NCBI GenBank assembly: GCA_965207945.1
Contig: OZ242303.1
Span: 1,116,001-1,180,000, forward strand
Source: JAAOII01 sp965207945
GTDB lineage: Bacteria > Pseudomonadota > Gammaproteobacteria > CBDBNL01 > JAAOII01
DNA: 64,000 nt
Reading direction: 5' to 3'
A program made the position numbers and the translations under genes. This document shows, one piece after another, positions 8,540 through 18,259 of the stretch (within the stretch, counting starts at the first letter, position 1; each line of letters begins with the position of its first letter). The notes beneath the pieces were generated by a model that did no database searches, was not told the DNA's origin, and saw only the letters and a list, made by a program, of their open reading frames with translations.

Positions 8540-9439
8540 CTAGCTTCTCCGAATAAGTTTTTTATTATAAAAAGGCCCAGTGCTTATTATCATAGAATAG
8601 GTGGCTTTTATTCGCCTTAAGAAATTTAGAAATGTCTGATAATATTTATCTATTCGGTGGTTTTTAATCTTAATAAAGCCACTAGAATGAGAAGTTGCGA
8701 CTATGGAATCTATAGCTTTATTAGATGGCAAATCGCTAGTTTCAGGTGATGAGTTTCCAATATAACCAGAACCTGGAGTTTGATAACATATAGAAGGACT
8801 TATAGCCAATCTTTTAGGATCCCTGTTGCAATTGAAAGCCCAATCTATTGGATGGATGCCCTGTAATGATGCTTCCATCATATATCTAGCGCCAATATTA
8901 TTAATTAAATAACCGTGGCTAAGTCCTATAGCAGTTTTTACAATGCCAATGCTAAAATTTTTGGATACCCCTTTATTATTTGTATAAGAACCCAATAATT
9001 TTTTATGCCAAAAATACAGAGGATTATTCTTTTGGCTAAACAATGGGCTTGATGAATTAACAACCGCATATCCTAAATGAAGTAAATTCCAACTATTTGA
9101 AGTTCTGAGAATATCTTCCAATATCTTGTTAAATTCTGGATGGAATTTAACATCGTCTTCTAAAATTAACGCTTTGCCTATAGAGTTACTTAGCATATCC
9201 TGGTATATTCTGTAATGAGAAAGTAGACAACCCACTGACCCAATATTCAATTCACGTTTATATTCTTCCAATCTATCCTCTCCTATTATAGCTATTTCAT
9301 CATCCTTAAGATTCTTTCCATCAGTTGCTCGCCAGAACTCAAAATCAAGTCCCATTCCATCAAGAGATTTTTTTATCTTCTTCTGCCTCTCAGTAGCATG
9401 TTCTAAACTTATGACATAAATAGGAAAATCTTGTTTCAT
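8540..9439 (-). CDS. GT25-family glycosyltransferase, copy B
   Basis: A tandem paralogue of copy A with the same 299-residue length and motifs: IYVISLEHATERQ at residues 7-19, CLLSHYRIYQDML near 71-83 and LILEDD at 91-96. The duplication also covers about 70 bp upstream of each start codon, where the two sequences remain nearly identical, so both copies should have the same promoter. The acceptor sugar is unknown. Divergence around residues 100-150, which often sets acceptor choice in this family, could mean the two enzymes now act on different linkages. Transcription is leftward, from B towards A. Confidence 0.88.
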   Translation of the reverse strand: MKQDFPIYVISLEHATERQKKIKKSLDGMGLDFEFWRATDGKNLKDDEIAIIGEDRLEEYKRELNIGSVGCLLSHYRIYQDMLSNSIGKALILEDDVKFHPEFNKILEDILRTSNSWNLLHLGYAVVNSSSPLFSQKNNPLYFWHKKLLGSYTNNKGVSKNFSIGIVKTAIGLSHGYLINNIGARYMMEASLQGIHPIDWAFNCNRDPKRLAISPSICYQTPGSGYIGNSSPETSDLPSNKAIDSIVATSHSSGFIKIKNHRIDKYYQTFLNFLRRIKATYSMIISTGPFYNKKLIRRS

Positions 9440-9579
9440 AATTATAATAATAGTATTTTTTCATTGCAATAATATGTGAGCTAGCCGCTTTCTATCTCAT
9501 TCAGCATTATATCTTATTCTTCCCCTGCTCCACATTATAGTGATATACTTATCAGGACCAGAGCTAAGGTCTTTTTTAG

Positions 9580-11148
9580 TTAATGGAGCGGCTCAACAAC
9601 TACTGCTTTGGCAGGAGGCAGAAAGCGATGTGCCACTGCCTCTATATCCCCTTTATAATTACTCAGCGCGCTAACAATACCAAAATGATTGGGGAATACG
9701 CTTTGCTCAACCTGATGTACTTTGCCAACATCACCGAGAGAGGCAATGATACTTGAATCCAAACTACTATCGGCTATTATACTGCCGTTGGCTTGCACAT
9801 CAATTCGTGGCTGATTAGTGGCATCAAACAACGATAGTTTAGCGTGTAATATAAACCCTAACAATTGTGCCACAGCTGGAGTTATCTTACGTCCGCCAGC
9901 AGCACCAAGCGCTGTGGTCCTACCATCAGCATGCTTAATAATAAGAGGCGACATATTATTAAGGCATAATTTACCGGCTCCTATGGAATTAGGTTTCCCT
10001 GGAGTCGGGTCAAACCATGACATTGCGTTATTAAGCATAATTCCAGTTTGTGGTGAAAGAACTTTGGAACCAAACATTGATACCAAAGTTATAGTAGTTG
10101 ATACAGTCAAGCCATCTTTATCGGTAACACAAAAATGAGTGGTGCAAGAAGGATGGCTATTCTCGTTAACTTCACTATCACCAAGAGCCGTCACACGATG
10201 CTTCATAATCGGTATAGCTGTAGCAGCAAAGTTACGAAAATACTCAGCATCTAAAACCACGTCATTGCTCGCCTCTAATGATGAAAATATATCCAATGTT
10301 GTTGCTCCGCCAGTTAGCCCTACTGAGGAAAAAACTTGGTTATTGGCATAAGAGCAATGTCCTGGTTTGCGTATTTGCGCCGCAGCAAGCTGGAAATCAT
10401 CTTGACTTAACACTCCACCAAGCTGCTTAACATCATCAATTAATTCTTTGGCAATATCTCCTTTAGTTATAGCAACGCTGCCTTCTGCCGCAATTTGTTG
10501 TAGAGTATCCGCCAATTTACCCATATCTATATTGACAGACGACAGTGCATTCCAGCCAGTTGCTTTGGGTGCCCCTGATTCCTTCAAATAAACTTTCTTG
10601 GCATTCAGATTGCTCGCCAGTCCGTCAGTATTTGAGCTTATTACCAATTGCGTATACCAATCCACTTCAATTCCTACACGTGCCTTATCAATTGCTGGCT
10701 GCAACAACTCTGCCCATGGCATTTTGCCATATTTCTGCCAAGAAAGTTCCAAGCCAGATGCCGCGGTTGGAGCGCATATAGACAAAGCCCCTTGGGTATT
10801 TCTCTCATTTTCCACCATAGTCCATGGAAATAAACCCTGACTAATCCCTGCGGTCAAAGGGTAATCCTTTATAGATGTCGCCAATGGTGAGCGCATATTG
10901 AAATCCACTAATACTGGAGAAGCATCAGGAGGGCTAATTAACATATACCCGCCGCCGCCCAGGCCGCTCATCCAGGGTTCAACCACACCAAGCATCATCG
11001 CAGTGGCTACAGCAGCATCAACCGCATTGCCTCCTTGCTTGAGGATTAAAGCTCCCTGCTCTGATGCCTGTTTGTTCTGAGAAACTACCGCTCCTCCTTT
11101 TCCCTTTCCCTCTCCCCGCCCACAATTGGCGAGTTTATTTATTAACAC
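9580..11148 (-). CDS. ggt: Gamma-glutamyltransferase
   Basis: An Ntn-hydrolase that cleaves gamma-glutamyl bonds, for example in glutathione, and self-processes into large and small subunits. The N-terminal QGGNAVDAAVATAMMLGVVEP is the family signature. The autoprocessing and catalytic threonine is the first T of TTHFCV near residue 335, followed by DGLTVSTTITLVSMFGSKV. A GLGGGGYMLI segment is present. No signal peptide is visible, so the enzyme appears cytoplasmic, unlike the periplasmic E. coli protein. It starts with GTG just 6 nt after the stop of the ABC ATPase gene, so it ends the peptide-transport operon. The first 20 residues (GRGEGKGKGG) come from a repeat-rich extension and are not family sequence. 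Confidence 0.92.
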   Translation of the reverse strand: MLINKLANCGRGEGKGKGGAVVSQNKQASEQGALILKQGGNAVDAAVATAMMLGVVEPWMSGLGGGGYMLISPPDASPVLVDFNMRSPLATSIKDYPLTAGISQGLFPWTMVENERNTQGALSICAPTAASGLELSWQKYGKMPWAELLQPAIDKARVGIEVDWYTQLVISSNTDGLASNLNAKKVYLKESGAPKATGWNALSSVNIDMGKLADTLQQIAAEGSVAITKGDIAKELIDDVKQLGGVLSQDDFQLAAAQIRKPGHCSYANNQVFSSVGLTGGATTLDIFSSLEASNDVVLDAEYFRNFAATAIPIMKHRVTALGDSEVNENSHPSCTTHFCVTDKDGLTVSTTITLVSMFGSKVLSPQTGIMLNNAMSWFDPTPGKPNSIGAGKLCLNNMSPLIIKHADGRTTALGAAGGRKITPAVAQLLGFILHAKLSLFDATNQPRIDVQANGSIIADSSLDSSIIASLGDVGKVHQVEQSVFPNHFGIVSALSNYKGDIEAVAHRFLPPAKAVVVEPLH

Positions 11149-11154
11149 TATTGC

Positions 11155-12198
11155 CTAAATACCAGTCGTGGAACTACCTGGATACAGATGGCAGGCGCAT
11201 AAGTGCTTTTTATCGGTTGCGACCAATAATGGTCTTTTTGTTTTGCATGGTTCAAAAATTTTGCTACAGCGCGGATGAAAAGCGCAGCCGCTGGGCTGGT
11301 TAATTGGATTGGGATAATCACTACCAAGTTGCAGATCAGGTATACCTTGATTAGGAGTAGGAGTTAAAGCAGCATTAAGCAATACCTCGGTGTAAGGGTG
11401 CAGCGGCTTATCAAAAATATCTGAGGTTATGCCTGCTTCCACAATCCGCCCAAGATACATTACAAACATCTTGTCCGCCAGATGTTCAACCACAGATAGA
11501 TTATGACTAATAAGTAAATAAGTCAGTCCAAGTTGTTTTTGGAGGTCACTTAACAGATTCAATATTTGTGATTGAACTGAAACATCAAGCGCTGATGTCG
11601 GCTCATCACATATAACTATACGGGGTTTGGGGATAAGAGCGCGAGCTATAGCAACCCTTTGACGTTGTCCGCCTGAAAGCTGACTTGGATAGTTCCTTTC
11701 CACTCGTCTTGGCAGACCAACTAAATCTAACATTTCTCGTACTTTGCTATCCAGTACTTTTTTATCCTTCTCACCTTGAATAATCAGAGGCATAGCAACA
11801 ATCTGCCATATTTGTTTGCGAGGATTTAACGATGAATAGGGGTCTTGAAAAATTGGCTGCACAACTTTTGCAATCTGCTGTGAGGTCATTGACGACAGGG
11901 GCTGCCCATCTAATAAAACCTCCCCTTCAGTTACTGGCATTAATCCAAGCAGCATACGCGCCAGAGTACTCTTGCCACATCCACTCTCTCCAACCAAGCC
12001 AACTATTTCATTACGATACAGCTTGATAGATAAGTCGCTAACCGCATGTAAAGGGACGGGCTTAGCGAAAATAGATGGTTTTATATTAAAGGTGCGGGAG
12101 ACATTACGCATTTCCAACACTACGTCTTTTTCTTTATTATTCCCCTTATTCTTCCCCTTGTTTTTTACTTTATCTTGTACTTTATTAGGCATTATCAA
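11155..12198 (-). CDS. dppF: Peptide ABC transporter ATP-binding protein (DppF/OppF type)
   Basis: A 347-residue ATPase of the di/oligopeptide importer family that powers uptake together with the DppD-type subunit. Walker A GESGCGKST lies at residues 70-78, the signature LSGGQRQR near 169, and Walker B IVICDEPTSALD near 186. The C-terminal oligopeptide-transporter domain (HPRCSKIFEPC with paired cysteines) is present and could hold an iron-sulfur cluster, as in related proteins. Its ATG overlaps the stop of the DppD-type gene by 4 nt. The first 25 residues are a lysine/asparagine-rich extension (NKGKNKGNNKEK) encoded by degenerate short repeats, unusual for the family. Confidence 0.93.
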   Translation of the reverse strand: MIMPNKVQDKVKNKGKNKGNNKEKDVVLEMRNVSRTFNIKPSIFAKPVPLHAVSDLSIKLYRNEIVGLVGESGCGKSTLARMLLGLMPVTEGEVLLDGQPLSSMTSQQIAKVVQPIFQDPYSSLNPRKQIWQIVAMPLIIQGEKDKKVLDSKVREMLDLVGLPRRVERNYPSQLSGGQRQRVAIARALIPKPRIVICDEPTSALDVSVQSQILNLLSDLQKQLGLTYLLISHNLSVVEHLADKMFVMYLGRIVEAGITSDIFDKPLHPYTEVLLNAALTPTPNQGIPDLQLGSDYPNPINQPSGCAFHPRCSKIFEPCKTKRPLLVATDKKHLCACHLYPGSSTTGI

Positions 12199-13187
12199 AC
12201 AGCAGTTTTTATCTTAGTGGATGGAATTTCATCCATAATGCATCGCCAATTATGAGTAGGTGTTCCTTGCCGCGGCAGTTTATTCACGCATGCTTCTTCA
12301 GCATACTTACAGCGTGTCCTAAAAGCACAACCAGAAATATCGCCTATAAGCGAGGGGACAATACCAGGGATAGTCCCAAGATGTTGACCCTTCTTGACCT
12401 TGCCACGTATTGGAATGCAGTCAAGCAGTCCCTGAGTATAAGGATGTCCTGGCTTATTAAACACTGATGTGATAGTTCCTTGTTCAACAATCTTACCAGC
12501 ATACATTATGACAATCTGGTCAGCCATCTGAGCAACAACACCAAGATCATGAGTAATAAAAATAACACTAGTACCAAACTCCTTCTGTAAATCCTTAATT
12601 AGATGTAAAATTTGTGCTTGGATGGTAACATCCAACGCGGTAGTAGGTTCATCCGCAATTAATAGAGCTGGCTCACACATTAATGCCATCGCAATCATCA
12701 CCCGCTGTCTTAATCCTCCTGATAGTTGATGTGGATATTGCCTTAACCGACTAGCAGCAGCTGTAATTCCAACCCTTTCAAGCAGATAGATGGCGCGCTC
12801 CACTGCTTCCGCTTTACTTGCTTTCTTATGACAAAGATAAATTTCGGTTAATTGATCGCCAATAGTATAAGCAGGATTTAACGAAGTCATTGGATCTTGA
12901 AAAATAATACTTATTTCGTTGCCATAAATATTTCTAAGTTTGGGCTTATCCATACTTTGCAAATCATTACCGCAAAAATTAAGACGGTCTGCGGTACACT
13001 TGGCATTCTTTGGCAATAGTTCTAATATAGCCATCATCGTAAGAGATTTCCCACAACCGCTTTCACCAACAATACCCAAGGTCTTACCTTTTTCTACCTT
13101 AATGTCAATGCCGCGCACCGCATGCAAAATACCCAATGGCGTTTTAATATCAACTCGCAAATTGGCAATATCAAGAATAGCAGTCAT
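12195..13187 (-). CDS. dppD: Peptide ABC transporter ATP-binding protein (DppD/OppD type)
   Basis: A 330-residue ATPase, partner of the DppF-type subunit. Walker A GESGCGKS lies at residues 41-48, LSGGLRQR near 152 and LLIADEPTTALD near 171. The C-terminal peptide-transporter domain has GCAFRTRCKYAEEAC with cysteine spacing typical of DppD. The signature has L in place of the usual Q (LSGGLRQR), a common variant of this family. It is encoded 34 nt after the second permease gene and overlaps the next ATPase by 4 nt, as expected for one transcript. Confidence 0.93.
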   Translation of the reverse strand: MTAILDIANLRVDIKTPLGILHAVRGIDIKVEKGKTLGIVGESGCGKSLTMMAILELLPKNAKCTADRLNFCGNDLQSMDKPKLRNIYGNEISIIFQDPMTSLNPAYTIGDQLTEIYLCHKKASKAEAVERAIYLLERVGITAAASRLRQYPHQLSGGLRQRVMIAMALMCEPALLIADEPTTALDVTIQAQILHLIKDLQKEFGTSVIFITHDLGVVAQMADQIVIMYAGKIVEQGTITSVFNKPGHPYTQGLLDCIPIRGKVKKGQHLGTIPGIVPSLIGDISGCAFRTRCKYAEEACVNKLPRQGTPTHNWRCIMDEIPSTKIKTAV

Positions 13188-13221
13188 TAGTTCAAATAAA
13201 GTTTATGGTCAAAGGAAACAT

Positions 13222-14115
13222 TTAGCGTGCATCGGGCGCGGTTATATCACGGATGCCATCTCCCAATAGATTTATTGACAGCACCATTAAAAATAATACC
13301 GACCCAGGTATCATTATCAGCCAGGGGTCAAAAAATAAATAATCTTTACCTTCAGCTATCATCAAGCCCCAAGAAGGAAAAGGCGGCTGTACTCCCAAAC
13401 CAAGAAAAGAAAGGGCTGACTCAAGCAAAATAGCATGCGCCATTTCCAAAGTCGCCACCACTATTAAAGCATCTGCTATGTTAGGGACAATCTCACCAAT
13501 CAGAATGCGCCAGCGTGGGCATCCCATTGCCTTAGCAGCCAACAAAAAATCAGCATCACGTATTTGAATAGTTGAGGCGCGAGCAACCACTGCAAAGCGG
13601 TCCCACAACAATAAACCAAGGATGATTATGACAATTTGCAGCGAACTACCCAGCACCGCGGCTACCGCCAAGGCGATAAGAACCACTGGCATTGACAGGC
13701 GAGTTGTTATAATAAAGGTAATCGCTATATCTACTCTTCCGCCAAAATAACCGGCTATAACTCCTAAGGTTGTTCCAATTAACCCCGATATAATCATAGC
13801 TGTAAAGCCAATTATTAAGGACAAACGTGTCCCATAAATTAAGCGGCTTAGGTAGTCCCTCCCAAGTTGGTCGGCGCCGAGAATATGGTCCCAACCGCCT
13901 TTTTCTGCCCAAATTGGTGGCTGTAAACGAATTAATAAGGATTGTGTGAATGGGTCACTGGGCGCCAGCAATGGTGCTAAAATTGCTACCACTATAAAAA
14001 AACATAGGCATATTAAACCAAACATAAATCCCTTATGTTTCAGTGCGCGATCTAACAACATCTTGCCAGGAGAAATTGCTATCGGTTCTTTTAATGTAAA
14101 TACTTTATTAGGCAT
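13222..14115 (-). CDS. dppC: Peptide ABC transporter permease (DppC type)
   Basis: A 297-residue inner-membrane permease with about six helices. It has the N-terminal OppC/DppC domain (HKGFMFGLICLCFF), the motif DQLGRDYLSRLIYGTRLSL near 82, and the EAA-type loop AAKAMGCPRWRILIGEIVPN near 190 that docks on the ATPase. It forms the channel with the DppB-type subunit. The start ATG follows the dppB-type stop by 1 nt. No unusual features are seen. Confidence 0.93.
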   Translation of the reverse strand: MPNKVFTLKEPIAISPGKMLLDRALKHKGFMFGLICLCFFIVVAILAPLLAPSDPFTQSLLIRLQPPIWAEKGGWDHILGADQLGRDYLSRLIYGTRLSLIIGFTAMIISGLIGTTLGVIAGYFGGRVDIAITFIITTRLSMPVVLIALAVAAVLGSSLQIVIIILGLLLWDRFAVVARASTIQIRDADFLLAAKAMGCPRWRILIGEIVPNIADALIVVATLEMAHAILLESALSFLGLGVQPPFPSWGLMIAEGKDYLFFDPWLIMIPGSVLFLMVLSINLLGDGIRDITAPDAR

Positions 14116-14116
14116 A

Positions 14117-15034
14117 TCAACCTACCCTAATACGCGGGTCCAACCACGCATTTATTAAATCACCAATTAGGTTTAATCCAACATAAATCAGTGAAAGAAC
14201 CAAAACAATTGCCTGCATAGTTGGGAAGTCAGCCCGAGCAATGCTCTCCCAAGCCAATTGTCCTATTCCATGTAAGGCAAAGATACTTTCAATTATGATG
14301 GAGCCGCCCAACATATAACCAAACTGAACTGCCGCCAAGCCAACTACCGGAATAATTGCATTACGTAACGCATGCTTTAATATTACACGTAATGGTGACA
14401 ATCCTTTAGCGCGGGCAGTACGGATATAATCGGCATTAAGCACTTCAAGCATGCCCGAACGAGTCAAACGCATAATTGCTGGAGTTGAATAATACCCAAG
14501 TACCAGCGTCGGCATTATAAAGTTATACCAGTTTTCATTACCTGATGGCGGCAATAATGGCAGCATAACAGATAACAATAAAATAAGAACAAGAGCAAAC
14601 CAAAAGTTTGGCAGTGCTTGACCAGAAACAGAAATAAACAAAGCGATACGGTCAACTATTGAATTAGCGTATATCGCAGCCAAAATCCCTAACGGGACTG
14701 CCAGCAAAATAGAAAAAGTTAGAGCAGCTATCCCTAATGATAATGTAATAGGTAATCTTTCGGCGAGTAATTCAACTACAGGCAAAGCAAAATAGGTGCT
14801 AACTCCGAAGTCCCCACGTAATATGCCGGTAAACCAAACTAAATATTGAAGAAGTAATGGTTTATCAAAACCAAATTGAATACGGATAAATTCTATATCC
14901 TCAGCGCTGGCTCCCTCACCAGCCATGGCAATGGCGGGATCGCCCGCTGCTCTTATCATAATAAAAGTTATGAAAGAGACGAAAAGCGCGACGAAAACCG
15001 CCAATACCAGCCGTTTAGCTATGTAAACTAACAC
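14117..15034 (-). CDS. dppB: Peptide ABC transporter permease (DppB type)
   Basis: A 305-residue inner-membrane permease. It shows the DppB N-terminus (YIAKRLVLAVFVALFVSFITF), the substrate-pathway segment IRIQFGFDKPLLLQYLVWF near 50, and the EAA loop YIRTARAKGLSPLRVILKHA near 205. Five to six helices are visible. It is the first channel gene of the operon and lies 43 nt after the proximal binding-protein gene. The sequence does not show whether the substrate is di-, oligo- or gamma-glutamyl peptide. Confidence 0.93.
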   Translation of the reverse strand: MLVYIAKRLVLAVFVALFVSFITFIMIRAAGDPAIAMAGEGASAEDIEFIRIQFGFDKPLLLQYLVWFTGILRGDFGVSTYFALPVVELLAERLPITLSLGIAALTFSILLAVPLGILAAIYANSIVDRIALFISVSGQALPNFWFALVLILLLSVMLPLLPPSGNENWYNFIMPTLVLGYYSTPAIMRLTRSGMLEVLNADYIRTARAKGLSPLRVILKHALRNAIIPVVGLAAVQFGYMLGGSIIIESIFALHGIGQLAWESIARADFPTMQAIVLVLSLIYVGLNLIGDLINAWLDPRIRVG

Positions 15035-15077
15035 ATTTACTTAGCTTAAATATATGATTATTGCCATGGCAATAAAA

Positions 15078-16592
15078 TTAGCGCCAGCTTGCACTGTAGA
15101 AGCGTGGAATTTCATCGTCTGATGGCGCAAAATTTAAATCAGATGAGAAAGCATAATTGATGTTATAGGTGAACAGTGGAAACAAATAAACATTATCTGC
15201 AATCCGTTTCATCGCCCGGGAATATGCTGCCTTACGGATAGCTACATCAACTGAATTATCTCCTGTAGTTAAATCATCAATAAGCTGTTGATCACGAGCA
15301 TAGTCATCTTTAGTGCCCTTTAATAAATGACTTGTAATAGCAGAAACATCATGAAATGAGTAACTGCCCCAAGTCATAAAAGGAAAAGCTATTTCACCAG
15401 CATAAACTTTATCGCGTAGAGCTGCGTACTTAAGGTAAGTAAGTTGTGGTCTAATTCCAACTGCACTTAGGTAGCCCATCATCGCCTCTGCATAAGGACG
15501 ATTACGATAAGCATGGAAGTCAATCCTAAAACCTTTTGGATAGCCAGCTTGAGCAAGTAATTTTTTGGCTTTAGCTGGATTATACTCATAACGAGCAACA
15601 TCCTGTTCGCAGCCAAACTGGCGCGGATGGCAGACAGAGGCAACCACTTTTGAGGAACCGCCAACCAATGACTTAACAATTGTTTCGCGGTCAATTGCAT
15701 GAGCAATAGCTTTACGCACTAATACATTGTTCACTGGAGATTTCTTATTCCTTCTGTTAGAACTATCAAACCCCAGATAACCAACGCGCAATGTTTGCTC
15801 GTTTGCAATTGTTATACCTTTACGTGCGGACAAACTTTTAGCTTGATCTGCAGGAACCTTCCATATCCAATCAATACGCCCAGAAAGAAGTTCTGCTATT
15901 TGGGTATTGCCATCTGGAATTGTCCTTTGGACTATACGCTTAATTTTTGCCTTGCCTTTTGGACTTTGGGAAAAATAATTATTATTTCTTTCCAATATCA
16001 TAGAAGCACCAGGTTTAAATTCTTTCACTTTATAAGGACCTGTTCCAACCGGATTTTTGCCCATTCCTTTAGGACCTACCTTCGCATAATATTGATTAGG
16101 ATAAATAAGTAATGGTCCAGCAAGAAACTCCAACGCAATAGGAGTTGGTCGTTTCATTTTAAGCCGCACTTTATACTTGCTAATTTTTTCTACGCTCTCT
16201 ATCCAGTTCACATTCCTTTGTGTTATGACCCTGTTTTCAGGGTTCGCAACAAAGTTAAGTGTGTAAACTACATCATCAGCGTCAAATGCTTCACCATTAT
16301 GAAATTTAATTCCACGGCGTAAATCAAACTCCATAGTAACTGAGTCAATAAACTTATAAGATTTTGCCAATAATGGTTCATACTCTAATGTTTTAGGATT
16401 TTTATATAGCAAAGAATCCCACACCAAACGTCCTGCAATAATGCCTTCACGTAAAACATTGTAATATCTGTCTAATGTTGTAAGCTCTCCTTTCCAAGCA
16501 ATGTTTAGGGTGTCATCTTTTTTGCTAGCAAGGGCCCACTGGGAAGCAAGCCCTAAAATTAAAGTTAAAATAAGTACTTTAAAAACTTTCAT
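15078..16592 (-). CDS. Peptide-binding periplasmic protein (SBP family 5), copy 1
   Basis: A 504-residue extracytoplasmic binding protein that delivers substrate to the ABC channel. Residues 1-22 form a Sec signal peptide cleaved after SQWALA. Family-5 landmarks include YEPLLAKSY near 70, RRGIKFHNGEAFDADDVVYT near 92-111 and GTGPYKVKEFKPG near 178. The gene is preceded by a good ribosome binding site (AAGAGGT). It is roughly 70 percent identical by eye to copy 2, which lies directly upstream. Two binding proteins feeding one channel would widen the range of peptides taken up. Confidence 0.92.
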   Translation of the reverse strand: MKVFKVLILTLILGLASQWALASKKDDTLNIAWKGELTTLDRYYNVLREGIIAGRLVWDSLLYKNPKTLEYEPLLAKSYKFIDSVTMEFDLRRGIKFHNGEAFDADDVVYTLNFVANPENRVITQRNVNWIESVEKISKYKVRLKMKRPTPIALEFLAGPLLIYPNQYYAKVGPKGMGKNPVGTGPYKVKEFKPGASMILERNNNYFSQSPKGKAKIKRIVQRTIPDGNTQIAELLSGRIDWIWKVPADQAKSLSARKGITIANEQTLRVGYLGFDSSNRRNKKSPVNNVLVRKAIAHAIDRETIVKSLVGGSSKVVASVCHPRQFGCEQDVARYEYNPAKAKKLLAQAGYPKGFRIDFHAYRNRPYAEAMMGYLSAVGIRPQLTYLKYAALRDKVYAGEIAFPFMTWGSYSFHDVSAITSHLLKGTKDDYARDQQLIDDLTTGDNSVDVAIRKAAYSRAMKRIADNVYLFPLFTYNINYAFSSDLNFAPSDDEIPRFYSASWR

Positions 16593-16747
16593 ATCATACC
16601 TCTTAATGTAAAAATAAAAATATGTTGCCCTTATTATTAAAATAAAAATTATTTTTACTTATTATTTATAGGATAGAACTTATATTTTAATTTTAGTGAG
16701 CAACCACATATAGTAAATTATTATACACTAAAGAAATAATCATTAGC
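16593..16747 (-). other. Intergenic spacer between the two binding-protein genes
   Basis: This 155-bp, very AT-rich gap separates copy 2 from copy 1. Reading leftward it contains a perfect 7-bp AT-only inverted repeat (TAAAAAT/ATTTTTA) followed by T-rich sequence near 16650, and a strong ribosome binding site just before copy 1. It could act as a partial terminator or mRNA-processing point that sets the ratio of binding protein to transporter. That role is inferred from position only. Confidence 0.35.
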
Positions 16748-18259
16748 TTAACGCCATTTTGAATTATAAAAGTGAGGGACTTCATCATCAGTTGGTTCAA
16801 ATAACAGGTCATCAGAAAAAGCATAATATATTCCATAAGAGAACAAAGGAAGCCAGTAAACATTATCCGCAATCCGTTTCATTACACGTGAATAAGCGGC
16901 TTTGCGCTCCGCTGAGTCAACTGAGTTATCTCCGAGAGTTAGGTCATCCACTACCTTTTTATCGCGGGCATAATCATCCTTAGTTGCCTTAAAAAAGTTG
17001 CTGGTAATCGCGGACACATCATGAATAGAATAACTGCCCCAAGTAGAAAAATGGATCTCCATTTCACCATTATGGACTTTGTTCCGCAACACCGGATACT
17101 GGGTATACACAAGTTTGCATTTAATTCCAACTTCACTCAAATAGCCCATTATCGCCTCCACATAAGGCCGATCGCGATTAGCCAGAAATTCAAGTGTAAA
17201 ACCATCTGGATAACCTGCCTCAACTAATAATTTTTTTGCTTTAGTCGGGTTATATTCATAACGAGCAACATTCTGTTCGCAGCCAAACTGGCGTGGATGG
17301 CAGGCAGTATGCACTACTTCTGAAGAACCCCCAACCAATGATTTAACTATTGCCTCGCGGTCAATTGCATGGGCAATAGCTTTACGCACCAAAAGATTAT
17401 TCACTGGAGACGGATTATTACGCCTGTTAGAACTATCAAAACTTAAAAATCCAATACGTAATGTCTGTTGATTTACAACCTTTATGCCAGGTCGTTTAGC
17501 CAACTTTTCTGCCTGGTCTTTTGGAACCCTCCATAACCAGTCAATCCTGTTGGAAAGCAACTCTGCTATTTGAGTCCCTTCTTCAGGAAGTGTCCTATGC
17601 ACTATACGCTTAATATTCGCTTTGTTTCTTGGACCCCCAGAAAAATAATTATCATTCCGTTCCAGTATCATTGAAACGCTTGGCTTAAATTCTATGAGTT
17701 TATAAGGACCTGTTCCAATAGGGGCTTTGCCCATACCTTCTGGTCCCACTTTTTTATAATACTCATTAGGATAAATAGGTAAGGCACCAGCGAGAAATTC
17801 CAATGCAGTGGCTGTAGGTTTTTTCATTTTTAACCGAACTTTATATTTACTCAATTTCTCTACCCTCTCTATCCAGTTAACGTTCCGTTGGGTAAACGCG
17901 CCGTTTTTAGGATTAGAAACAAAGTTAAGTGTATAAACCACATCATCAGCATCAAATGGTTCCCCATTATGAAACTTAATCCCGCGTCTCAGTTCAAACT
18001 CCATAGTTACCGAGTCAACGAATCTATAAGATTTTGCCAACAGCGGTTCAAATTTTAATGTTTTAGGGTTTTTATATAACAAAGAATCCCAAATCCATCT
18101 TCCAACTATAATTCCCTCTCTTAAGGCAAGGAAATATTGGTCAAGAGTTGTTAACTCAACAGACCAAGCGATGTTTAATGTGTCGTTTTTTTTATCTGCA
18201 AGTGCCCCCTGTGATAAAAAGCCAAATAAAATGGCAATAATTAGTGCTTTAATTTTCAT
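16748..18259 (-). CDS. Peptide-binding periplasmic protein (SBP family 5), copy 2
   Basis: A 503-residue paralogue of the adjacent binding protein and probably the first gene of the import operon. The signal peptide ends at SQGALA (about residue 21). It has the same family landmarks: FEPLLAKSY, RRGIKFHNGEPFDADDVVYT and GTGPYKLIEFKPS. Differences from copy 1 are spread through the ligand-binding lobes (for example SNRIDWLWRVPKDQ against SGRIDWIWKVPADQ), which fits altered ligand preference. The ribosome binding site GGGAGGT is the strongest in the window, consistent with high expression. Confidence 0.92.
   Translation of the reverse strand: MKIKALIIAILFGFLSQGALADKKNDTLNIAWSVELTTLDQYFLALREGIIVGRWIWDSLLYKNPKTLKFEPLLAKSYRFVDSVTMEFELRRGIKFHNGEPFDADDVVYTLNFVSNPKNGAFTQRNVNWIERVEKLSKYKVRLKMKKPTATALEFLAGALPIYPNEYYKKVGPEGMGKAPIGTGPYKLIEFKPSVSMILERNDNYFSGGPRNKANIKRIVHRTLPEEGTQIAELLSNRIDWLWRVPKDQAEKLAKRPGIKVVNQQTLRIGFLSFDSSNRRNNPSPVNNLLVRKAIAHAIDREAIVKSLVGGSSEVVHTACHPRQFGCEQNVARYEYNPTKAKKLLVEAGYPDGFTLEFLANRDRPYVEAIMGYLSEVGIKCKLVYTQYPVLRNKVHNGEMEIHFSTWGSYSIHDVSAITSNFFKATKDDYARDKKVVDDLTLGDNSVDSAERKAAYSRVMKRIADNVYWLPLFSYGIYYAFSDDLLFEPTDDEVPHFYNSKWR

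Noticed and set aside
10139..11303. Plus-strand frames opposite the gamma-glutamyltransferase gene
   Set aside because: All are shorter than 110 codons, lie antisense to a clear family gene and match no known protein pattern.
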